A stretch of 64,000 bases of DNA. Source: Budorcas taxicolor. Its lineage: Eukaryota > Chordata > Mammalia > Artiodactyla > Bovidae. The DNA lies in contig NC_068912.1 of NCBI RefSeq assembly GCF_023091745.1, positions 51,263,067-51,327,066 on the forward strand, given 5' to 3'. Below the pieces are notes generated by a model. That model saw only the letters and a list, made by a program, of their open reading frames with translations, had not been told where the DNA came from and made no database searches. Made by a program: the position numbers and the translations under genes. Numbering within the stretch: position 1 is the first letter of the stretch; each line of letters opens with the position of its first letter. Of this stretch, positions 55,116 to 64,000 are shown one piece after another.

Positions 55116-55425
55116 GATTACAGGTTTTTCTGTTAAATCCTAGTTTTGGTGATACAGAATTCTATTATTTTTCTTTTGACCAGCGGTATTGAGTAATAGT
55201 TACATAATCACAGTAGTAAAAGATGTTTATCAGTTTTCACAATCAATAGCCAGACAAAAAATAAAAGATAATTACAATTGCAAGCCATAATGGGGACATG
55301 ATTAACTTAACAATATAAAATAATTACATAGAATTGGGGGGACATCAAACAGAGTGATGTGGTAAGTGGAAGCACTTACATGCACAGGTTTTCATCTGCT
55401 GGGCAGATTTTAAAGTGCTCTTCAG
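55116..55425. other. Unassigned sequence
   Basis: About 310 bases of AT-rich DNA, no element recognised. Confidence 0.5.
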
Positions 55426-55765
55426 ATGACCCTATATGCAAGACAGCAAAAGAGACACAGATGTAAAGAATAGACTTTTGGACTCTGTGGGAGAAGGTGA
55501 GAGTGGGATGACTTGAGAGATTAGCATTGAAACATGTATATTATCATGTGAAATAGATCGCCAGGCTAGGTTCAATGCATGAGACAGGGCGCTCAGGGCT
55601 GGTGCACTGGGATGACCCTGAGTGATGGGATGGGGAGGGAGGAGGGAGGGGGGTTCAGGATGGGGGACACATGTACACCCATTGCTGATTCATGTCAATG
55701 TATGGCAAAAACCATGACAATATTGTAAAGTAATGAGCTTCCAATTAAAATTAATTATAACAAAA
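55426..55765 (+). mobile_element. L1_BT 3' end with 15-base target-site duplication
   Basis: Sense bovine L1 3' end: agacagcaaaagagacacag, gactctgtgggagaaggtga, gatgggatggggagggagga, catgtacacccattgctgat, tatggcaaaaacc, then an A-rich tail. Flanks taaagtgctcttcag (55411-55425) and taaagtgctcctcag (55766-55780) differ at one base, which fixes both ends. Confidence 0.95.
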
Positions 55766-55780
55766 TAAAGTGCTCCTCAG

Positions 55781-56730
55781 GAATGCAGGCTGCCTGTGTG
55801 TTGGGGGACAGGCAGTGAGGAAACAGCTTCAGAGGAGACTCTAAAGCTCCACGCTGCTCTGTCAGGCCTGCCCACCCCCATCCCAGGGCATGAAGCTGAA
55901 CAAGCTGAAGACTGAGTGTGACATTTATCCAGCCAGTTAATTCCATATACTCCTAAAAAATAAATTAACCCAGAATTTTAATTTGGGGTCCTCATAGTAA
56001 TGCTAACTTATTTCTCCCACTCCTCCCACCTAGATGTCCCAGAACCTTGCTTCTCTCACCAACATGAGTGAGCTCACTTTCTTGGCGTTTCACTTTTCAC
56101 AAAAAACTCAAGGCTTTAATCACAGAAAGAACAAAGTTGTGACACGTGTGTTTGCTGGTTTATTGAGTTGAAACTCTCCAAAATGGGTTAGAAAGGTCTT
56201 CAGCAAATGCTTCTTCCACTTAGTAAATATTCCTTCTCTGTCCTAGAGGTTTTCCCTGAGAAGTTTCTAATGCAACTGAGCTGTTTTCCCAAACTCTAGA
56301 AAACCAAGGGCTGCTGGATGGCCTCATGATCTTTTAACCTCTAACCAAGCCTGGATGCTTCAAAGATTTCTGAGCCTTAAAACCAAATTGTTCTGACTCA
56401 AATCCAAACCCTGTCTACAAGTTCAGCTCTCTTTGTGGCAGTGACCCTTGTTCTAAAACGGAAGTGGGGGTGGAGGTGGAGGAATCTCAGTTTAGCTCAC
56501 CCAGACAGGGTGGCTGCCCTGATCCCAGGTGGGTTTTGATTGAAAGAGTCCTGTTTTGTGCTCTTGTCTCTCTCTTCAAAGCTCACTGAACTTTTTGTTG
56601 CCATAGACTATGAGTTTGAAACCTGGTTTCTAGTAATCTCTCTGCTAAAAGTGGCTTGAACTTGTGTCAACTCTGGGTCTTAGTCTGTGCTTTCTTATAG
56701 TCAGGGATTTAGACCGGCCTAGCGCTTATT
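55781..56730. other. Unassigned sequence, about 0.95 kb
   Basis: Balanced composition with no recognised repeat. No long frame, no splice-bounded conserved frame that I can identify. Confidence 0.5.
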
Positions 56731-56856
56731 AACCCACTCCAGTATTCTTGCCTGGAGAATCCCAGGGTCAGAGGAGCTGCTGGTGGGCTGCTGTCTATGG
56801 GGTTGCACAGAGTCGGACACGACTGAAGCGACTTAGCACCAGCAGCAGCAGCGGCG
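56731..56856 (+). mobile_element. Bov-A SINE, 3' unit
   Basis: aacccactccagtattcttg to gaagcgacttagcaccagca with a terminal (CAG)n, the second unit of a Bov-A2. The 5' unit is missing. Confidence 0.92.
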
Positions 56857-58814
56857 CTTTTCATATCCTTTCCCCGAGTTGCAAGACTCTTGCAAAGGAA
56901 ATCTATCTGGAGGCCGATACAGAAAAGAGGTAGAGTTGCTTGACTTCTGAAGGTGGGCTCTCTCCCCTACCATGTGGCCACATTGAATACAGTTTTAAAA
57001 TTCAGTTTTAATTTTTTCCCCCAAAGATGGATAATATGTTAATAGGATAATGGGAAAAAGAAAAGAGGTGGGAGGGAAAAGAAAAGAATGTGGGAGTGAG
57101 TTAACAAATCATTGGCTATGCTTTCCATGTAAAAAATGGAGATAGGTGGTATAATAAGATATTAGTACACTGTTTCTCTGAAATGTTTTACAAATTATGA
57201 TATGAAATTTTATTGTTGTTTGTATGCCAACTCGAATGACATTGTAGTTAACTGAACACTGTCTTGGCTGTATGACCCTAGCAGGTCAGGGTTCAGATGG
57301 GTATCCATTCAGGGACCTGGCTTTTCCTGCCCATCTAAATAATAAAAAGTTTTCACTGCTATAACACTTCAATTTATGCTGTCTTATATTTGTGATAGGC
57401 TCTATGAGCTTTGTTGAGTCAAGGGTCACCCAGAAAATAACCAGCTTCCACTTTCTTTAATTATGCAAACTAGAGCTAGGCGACTGAGATCTTGCCTTTG
57501 GTCTGCAAGACATAGGGAGTTTTGCAAGCCCTAGGGGAGTGCAGAATTTCCTGAAGATGTTGCAAGGTGGCTGACTTTCTTCTGAAGTCATGCAATATTC
57601 TCCTTTGCTTTAGTTATGACTGCAGAGGTGCTGGGAAGCAAACTGAAAATCAGCACCTTGAAGCAGGCTTTTCTCCATAGGCCCACCAGAGGCGAGGCAG
57701 GCTCATTTAGAGGGAAGAGCTTGGTGCCACTGCTTTCAGCTAAAGGTACTGTGATCCAGTTCCACCTCAGAGGCCCCCAGGAGCCTGTTTCAACCTCATT
57801 GAGCCCTTTTTAGGCACATTTCAGATCAAAGTCACCCCTGCTCCTCACTCCACCCTCAGCCCAGCAGAGGTAGCCTTGTAGACATCCTTCCTCCTCTTTT
57901 CCTGCCAGGCTTGTAATGTGAAACTCTTCAAGATTTTCAAACTTCAGAATGGTATCACTTTCCTTGAGTTTAGGTAAATCTTTATAGAGAATGGACCCTA
58001 TTCCCTCATGAGTAGGAAGATTACCTAGTTTTTGGACATGACCGTAAGCAGAAGATGCTAAATGATACCTTATAGAGAGTCCACTAAATGTATTAAGTCT
58101 AGTGAGGATTTTAAGTGTTTGAGTGTACGAAGGGAATGGAGTTATTCAAATGAAAAGATTTTTTTTCAAAGTCACCATTCCCTGAATATAACAGTGTATG
58201 GGCTAGTTGCTGAAGTACTTAAACAGAAAGTGAAACTGAATCATACTGTTTACTTTTCAGAGTAAAAGCTATTGAGAATAAAAATTTCCCCTGAAAGAGC
58301 AACAGGGATTTTGTAAAATATTCCTTTCTGTTCTTTGAAATTCAGAGTTCATATGAAAACCTGGGGGTTATACCTTATTGAAGTAACACTTCAATAATGA
58401 AGAATGCCACATGGGGTCAAGGAGTAGTGTTCTGGAGAGAAGACCAGTGTGTGCTCTGAGTCAGCAGAGCACATGACTGAACCACAGATTCGGTCAGACG
58501 CCCAAGGCCTAGGGAAGCAGCTGCTCAATCTTCTGTCGGTTGAGAGCTTAGTAAATGGCAATACCCGTGTTTAGAGGAGTCTCACAATACATTTTAGAAT
58601 TAGCTTAGGTAAGCTGGAACTCAGTGTGTATCAAAGGGGCTAGAGAGAGTTCAGGAAAAGTTAGGCAAAAAAATAGATATATAAGGGCAAAATAAAGGAT
58701 CTTTCTTAAGAAAATTAATTTTGTAAGTTCTTTGTTTGTAGGGCAGTTTGCTCACTTTCCCTTCTGTGTGCTTGCAAATAAATTGCTGCCCCAATAAAGT
58801 TCTAGTTCATTTAG
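56857..58814. other. Unassigned sequence, about 2 kb, longest repeat-poor stretch
   Basis: No repeat family or gene is recognised over almost 2 kb. Frames up to 67 codons (for example 57616-57813 and 58062-58265) have no recognisable domains. If the window lies in an intron or near a gene, this is the best place to look for conserved non-coding DNA. Confidence 0.45.
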
Positions 58815-59847
58815 CCTGGACGGGTCATGGTGGAGAGTTCTGACAAAACGTGGTCCACTGCAGAAGGGAATGGCAAACCACTTCAGTATTCTTGCCTAGA
58901 GAACCCCATGAACAGTATGAAAAAGCAAAAAGATATGACACTGAAAGATGAACTCCCCAGGTTGGTAGATGCCCAATATGCTACTGGAGAAGAGTGGAGA
59001 AATAACTCCAGAAAGAATGAAGAGATGGAGCCAAAGCAAAAACAACACCCAGTTGTGGATGTGACAGGTGATGGAAGTAGAGTCCGATGCTATAAAGAGC
59101 AATATTGCATAGAAACCTGGAATGTTAGTTCCATGAATCAAGGCGAATTAGAAGTGGTCAAACAGGAGATGGCAAGAGTGAACATCAACATTTTAGGAAT
59201 CAGCAAACTAAAATGGACTGGAATGGGTGAATTTAACTCAGATGACCATTATATCTACTACTGTGGGCAAGAATCCCTTAGAAGAAATGGAGTAGCCATC
59301 ATAGTCAACAAGAGTCTGAAATGCAGTAGTTAGATGCAATCTCAAAAATGACAGAATGATCTCTGTTTCCAAGGCAAATCATTCAATATCACAGTAATCC
59401 AAGTCTATGCCTTGACCAGTAATGCTGAAGAAGTTGAAGTTGAATGGTTCTATGAAGACCTACAAGACCTTCTAGACTAACACCCAAAAAATATGTCCTC
59501 TTAATTATAGGGAACTGGAATGCAGAAGTAGGAAGTCAAGCTACCTGGAGTAACAGGCAAATTTGGCCTTGAAGTACAAAACAAAGCAGGTCAAAGGCTG
59601 ATAGAATTTTGCCAAGAGAATGCACTGGTCATAGCACACACCCTCTTCCAACAACACAAGAGAAGACTCTACACATGGACATCACCAGATGGTCAACCAA
59701 AATCAGACTGATTATATTCTTTGCAGCCAAAGATGGAGAAGTCAGCAAAAGCAAGACCAGGAGCTGACTGCGGCTTAGATCATGAATTGCTTATTGGCAA
59801 ATTCAGACTTAAATTGAAGAAAGTAGGAAAATCACTAGGCCATTCAG

Positions 59848-60144
59848 TTCAGTTCAGTTCAGTTGCTCAGTTATGTCTGACTCTTTGCGACCCCATGAAT
59901 CACAGCACGCCAGGCCTCCCTGTCCATCACCAACTCCCGGAGTTCATTCAAACTCACGTCCATCGAGTCGGTGAGGCCATCCAGCCATCTCATCCTCTGT
60001 CGTCCCCTTCTCCTCCTGCCCCCAATCCCTCCCAGCATCAGAGTCTTTTCCAATGAGTCAACTCTTCGCATGAGGTGGCCAAAGTACTGGAGTTTCAGCT
60101 TTAGCATCATTCCTTCCAAAGAACACCTAGGACTCCTTTAGAAT
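59848..60144 (-). mobile_element. BovB 3' end nested in BovB, 10-base target-site duplication
   Basis: Antisense BovB 3' end (ttcagttcagttcagttgct to cctaggactcctttagaat) inserted between endonuclease and RT regions of the larger BovB. Flanks ggccattcag at 59838-59847 and 60145-60154 are identical. The (ttcag)n terminus merges with the flank. Confidence 0.95.
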
Positions 60145-61280
60145 GGCCATTCAGGTATGACCTAAATCAAATCTCTTATGATTATACAGTGGAAGTGAAA
60201 AATAGACTCAAGGGATTAGATATGACAGACAGTGCCTGAAGAACTATGGATAGAGGTTCATGACATTGTAGAGGAGGCAGTGATCAAGACCATCCCCAAG
60301 AAAAATAAACACAAATTAAAAAGGCAAAATGGTTGTCTGATGAGGCCTTAACAAATAGCTGAGAAAAGAGAAGTGAAAGGCAAAAGAGAAAAGAAAGATA
60401 TACCCATTTGAATGCAGAGTTCCAAAGAATAGCAAGGAGAGAAAAGAAAGCCTTCTCAGTGATCAATGCAAAGAAATAGAGGAAAACAATAGAATGGGCA
60501 AGACTAGAGATGTCTTCAAGAAAACTAGAGATACCAGGGGAACATTTCATGCAAAGATGAGCACAGTAAAGGACAGAAATGGTGTGGACCTAACAGAAGC
60601 AGAAGTTATTAAGGAGAAGTGGCAAGAATACCCAGAACTATACAAAAAAGATCTTCGTGACCCAGATAACTATGATAGTATGATTACTCACCTAGAGCCA
60701 GACATCCTGGAATGCAAAGTCAAGTGGGCCTTAGGAAGCATCACTACGAACAAAGCTAGTGGAGGTGATGGAATTTCAGTTGAGCTATTACAAATCCTGA
60801 AAGATGATGCTGTGAAAGTGTTGCACTCAATATGCCAGCAAATCTGGTAAACTCAGCAGTGGCTTCAGGACTGGAAAAGGTCAGTTTTCATTCTAATCCC
60901 AAACAAAGGCAATGCCAAAGAATGTTCAAACTACTGCACAGTTGCACTCATCTCACATGCTAGCAAAGTAATGCTCAAAATTCTCCAAGCCAGCCTTCAA
61001 CAGTACCTGAACCGTAAACTTCCAGATGTTCAAGCTGGATTTAGAAAAGGCTGAGGAACCAGAGATCAAATTGCCAACATCTGCTGGATCATCAAAAAAG
61101 CAAGAGTTTCAGAAAAACATGTATTTCAGCTTTATTGACTATGCCAAAGCCTTTGACTGTGTGGATCACCATAAACTGGAAAATTCTGAAAGAGATGGGA
61201 ATACCAGACCACCTGACCTGCCTCCTGAGAAATCTGTATTCAGGTCAAGAAGCAACAGTTAGAACTGAACATGAAACAAC

Positions 61281-61459
61281 CTCATATCTGAGGTTATTGA
61301 TATTTCTCCCGGCAATCTTGATTCCAGCTTGTGCTTCTTCCAACCCAGCATTTCTCATGATGTACTCTGCATAGAAGTTAAATAAGCAGGGTGACAATAT
61401 ACAGCCTTGACATACTCCTTTTCCTATTTGGAACCAGTCTGTTGTTCCATGTCCAGTTC
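61281..61459 (-). other. Inverted segment within BovB RT region
   Basis: ctcatatctgaggttattga through ttggaaccagtctgttgttc is reverse-complement BovB inside an otherwise sense copy. Its right end (61441-61459) is the reverse complement of 61262-61280 with two mismatches, giving 19-base inverted arms. Sense sequence resumes at tggtcccattacttcatggc, with about 120 bases of BovB, including the YADD codons, missing. Confidence 0.92.
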
Positions 61460-62121
61460 ATGGTCCCATTACTTCATGGCAAATAGATGGGGAAACAGTG
61501 GAAACAGTGCCAGACTTTTTTTGGGGGGGAGGGCTCCAAAATCACTGCAGATGGTGACTGCAGCCATGAAATTAAAAGACGCTTGCTCCTTGGAAGAAAA
61601 CCTATGACCAACCTAAACAGCATATTAAAAAGCAGAGACATTACTCTACTAACAAAGTCCTGTCTAGTCAAAGCTATGGTTTTTCCAGTAGTCATGTAGG
61701 GATGTGAGATTTGGACTAAAGAAAGCTGAGTGCCAAAGAATTGATGCTTTTGAACTGTGGTGTTGGAGAAGACTCTTGAGAGTCCCTTGGACTGCAAGGG
61801 GATCCAACCAGTCTCTCCTAAAGGAAATCAGTCCTGAATATTCATTGGAATGACTGATACTGAAGCTGAAACTCCAATACTTTGGCCACCTGATGTGAAG
61901 AATCAACTCGTTGGAAAAGACCCTGATGCTGGGAAGGATTGAAGGCAGGAGCAGAAGGGGACAACAGAGGATGAGATGGTTGGGTGGCATCACCGACGTG
62001 ATGGACATGAGTTTGAGTAGGCTGAGGGATTTGGTGATGGACAGGGAGGCCTGGTGTGCTGCAGTCCATGGGGTTGCCAAGAGTTGGACACGCCTGAGTG
62101 ACTGGACTGGACTGAACCGAA

Positions 62122-62565
62122 ACTCTAGCTGATCCTTTCTTTTTAATCATGTGTGCCATTTTCCTCAGGGTTTTCTCCAATTTCAGAGGTCTTTGTCTTG
62201 AGAAGAATACACCCTGGGTCTTACCTACTTCTGGGACTTTCTTCTTGAAGCTGCCCCTGCCTGGACCATCCCCTCCATCCCTTCCTAGCTCTGTGACTTT
62301 TCTCTTCACCTCATAACTCCCATCCATTTTTCCATGTCATCATAAATGTCCCCTCCTGTCTCTGACCACCACAGCATACCCTGTGCCTTTTAGGTGGTAA
62401 TATCACATAATTTAATGTCTAAATCAGAATACTTTTGGAAATAAAAGAGGGTACTTGTAATTAATAATGATGCTGAACTTACAGTTATATACTCAGGACT
62501 GTCCCAGGCAAGCTAGGATGGATGTTCCTCTTCAGCGCGTTTACTGTAGTCTTGCCTGTCCCATC
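62122..62565. other. Unassigned sequence
   Basis: About 440 bases between two BovB-derived elements, no element recognised. Confidence 0.5.
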
Positions 62566-62847
62566 ACAGTCAAGAAAAGTCCGAAATGCAGTACTTGGAT
62601 GCAATCTTAAAAAATGACACCTGATGTGAAGACCTGACTCATTTGAAAGACCCTGATGCTGGGCATGATTGAGGGCGGGAGGAGAAGGGGACGACAGAAG
62701 ATGAGATGGTTGGATGGTATCACCAACTCAATGGACATGAGTTTGGGTAAACTCCAGGAGTTGGTGATGGACAGGGAGGTCTGGCATGCTGCAGTCCATG
62801 GGGTTGCAAAGAGTCAGACACGACTGAGCAACTGAACTGAACTGCCT
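62566..62847 (+). mobile_element. BovB with large internal deletion
   Basis: agtcaagaaaagtccgaaat, gcagtacttggatgcaatct and taaaaaatgac (62568-62618) come from the BovB endonuclease region. Directly after, acctgatgtgaagacctgac starts the BovB 3' ~230 bases, ending cgactgagcaactgaactga. Roughly 2.3 kb of BovB between them is missing. The result is a 280-base, SINE-sized derivative. Confidence 0.88.
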
Positions 62848-62921
62848 CTTCCACACTCAGGCTGAAGATTCTGAGGGCAGTGACTGTCTCATCTTTCCAT
62901 CCCTTCTCATATCCAGTTAGT

Positions 62922-63505
62922 ACTTTTTAAAAAATAAACTTTTTATTTTGAAATAATAATTTTAGATTTCTAGAAAGTGGCAAAGAGTTCCTGTTTATCC
63001 CTTACCCAATTTCCCGCATTGTTTACATTTCCATTTCCATGATACATTTGTTAAAATTAAGAAACTGCCTTGGTTTATTGCTATTAACTAAACTTCAGAC
63101 TCTATTTGGATTTCACCAGTTTTTCCATTAATGTCCTCTTCCTGTTCTGACTCATCCATGACACGACGCTGCATTTGGCTCCCCTAGGATGTGACAATAT
63201 TTCATTCTTTCCTTGTTTTTCACGACAGTCTTGAGGTATTCACAAAATTTCCTGCAGAAATGTCCTCCAGACTCGATTTGTCTTTTCTCGTGGTTAGACT
63301 GAGGTTGTGTTTTTAGGGGAAGAATGCCACAGAGGGGAAGAGCCCTTTTCATCCTGTGTACCAGGGTGACGCATGCGCATGGCATCACTGAGGACTCGAG
63401 CCTTCATCACTGGGAAAGGCGCTCTTCCTTTCCCTGCGCTGTTCCCTGGGAGCAAGTCACCGAGTTTAAGAATATCCACCTCTACCTCCTGGAAGGGATA
63501 GTATC
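62922..63505 (-). mobile_element. Old L1M 3' region, antisense
   Basis: ctttttattttgaaataata, cccttacccaatttcccgca, atttggatttcaccagtttt and tttttcacgacagtcttgag resemble antisense old L1 3' untranslated sequence (tttttattttggaataattt, tttacccagattcccc, attcaaatttcaccaatt). The right end is uncertain. Confidence 0.58.
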
Positions 63506-63509
63506 TATG

Positions 63510-64000
63510 TTGGTTTGTTTGTTTTTTTCCCTGGCTGTTTTGGGTCTTCATTGTGGTGTGCAGGCTTCTCTAGTTGTGGCAAGTGGACTTAGCTGCCCTG
63601 TGGCACGTGGGATGTTAGTTCACCAGCCAGAGATGGAATCTGCGCCCCCTGCATTAGAAGGTAGATTCTTTTTTAAAAAATTAAAGCATTTCTTTTTGGC
63701 AGTGCTGAGTCTTTGTTGCTGCTCAGGATCCTTCCTAGTCGTGGTGAGCTGTGGCTACTCTCCAGTCGGGGTGTGCAGGCTTCTCTTGTTGCAGAGCCTG
63801 GGCTTCAGTAGCTGTGGCTCCCAGGCTCTACAGCGCAGGCTCAGCAGCTGCAGCACACAGAATTAGCTGCTCAGGGGCATGTGGGATCTTCCTGGGTCAG
63901 GAATGAACCTGTTTCTCCTGCATTGGCAGGCAGATTCTTTACCACTGAGCCAACAGGAAAGCCCCTAGAAAGCGGATTCTAAACCACTGGACACCAGGGA
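63510..64000 (-). mobile_element. Long CHR-type SINE, outer copy, shortened, runs to window edge
   Basis: Left part (63510-63669): ccctggctgttttgggtctt, gcccccctgcattagaagg-like end, with the middle of the element missing. Right part (63966-64000) resumes with tagaaagcggattctaaacc and ends at ggacaccaggga at the edge, the antisense head. It is interrupted by a second CHR SINE. Confidence 0.82.
63672..63965 (-). mobile_element. Long CHR-type SINE nested in a CHR SINE
   Basis: ttctttttggcagtgctgag at the left, actgagccaacaggaaagcc at the right, a nearly complete reverse-complement CHR. Flanks tagaaggtagattct and tagaaagcggattct agree at 12 of 15 bases. Confidence 0.88.

Larger units (their letters stand above)
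58815..62121 (+). mobile_element. BovB LINE, nearly full length, dead, rearranged
   Basis: Begins cggacgggtcatggtggaga (BovB 5' region) and ends gagttggacacgcctgagtg. In order: 5' region, APE-type endonuclease (frame 58827-59333 with IETWNVSSMNQ and ILGISKLKWTGMGEF), linker, RT, C-terminus and 3' tail. Without the nested insertion it is about 3.0 kb, near the full BovB length of ~3.2 kb. The endonuclease frame ends at a stop at 59331, further stops and frameshifts follow, and the RT active-site region is lost to an inversion with deletion at 61.28-61.46 kb. Confidence 0.93.

Noticed and set aside
1..64000. CRISPR arrays, operons, phage or plasmid features
   Set aside because: The DNA is ruminant nuclear sequence. 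The recurrent units are dispersed SINEs and LINEs, not regularly spaced repeats.

Overview
The window is nuclear DNA from a ruminant, most likely a bovid. This rests on repeats confined to that group: BovB (RTE-clade LINE) copies, Bov-A/Bov-A2/Bov-tA SINEs, CHR-type tRNA-Glu SINEs (Cetartiodactyla) and L1 3' ends of the cattle L1_BT type. The species cannot be fixed from the sequence alone. I find no host protein-coding exon, rRNA, functional tRNA, CRISPR array, prokaryotic feature or recognisable endogenous retrovirus. Every long reading frame inspected is a LINE frame or an accidental frame through SINE sequence.

Layout. 1-4.8 kb: Bov SINEs, a BovB tail, MIRs and about 1.6 kb of unassigned sequence. 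4.8-7.85 kb: an L1 with an inverted 5' part, carrying four younger insertions. 8.3-9.0 kb: a two-headed Bov-tA and a CHR SINE. 9.8-13 kb: an old L1M holding a MER5A DNA transposon that itself holds a BovB. 13-18 kb: BovB, HAL1/L1-like and CHR pieces. 18.1-23.3 kb: two young, closely related BovB copies on either side of a second L1 with an inverted 5' part; the first copy keeps an uninterrupted reverse-transcriptase frame. 23.6-28 kb: SINEs, MIRs and one small CpG-dense, non-repeat patch near 24.45 kb, the only promoter-like base composition seen. 28.7-45 kb: old L1M, L2 and MIR sequence studded with Bov SINEs and BovB pieces. 44.9-46.5 kb: an old BovB and a poly(A)-tailed retrocopy of an unidentified mRNA 3' end. 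47.7-53.2 kb: one long old L1M interrupted by six later insertions. 53.2-58.8 kb: the least repeat-rich stretch, with no gene recognised. 58.8-62.9 kb: a nearly full-length but dead BovB with an inverted segment in its RT region, then an internally deleted BovB. 63.5-64 kb: a CHR SINE inserted in another CHR SINE at the window edge.

The elements do not act as a pathway, but they form a readable insertion history. Non-autonomous SINEs (Bov-A, Bov-tA, CHR) depend on LINE machinery of the BovB or L1 type, and several target-site duplications and nested insertions give relative ages. The points most worth checking are two independent L1 copies whose inverted parts begin at the same ORF2 position, the inverted segment in the 61.3 kb BovB, the internally deleted BovB at 62.6 kb, the unidentified mRNA retrocopy at 46.2 kb and the CpG patch at 24.45 kb. 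I do not see a new multi-gene system here.
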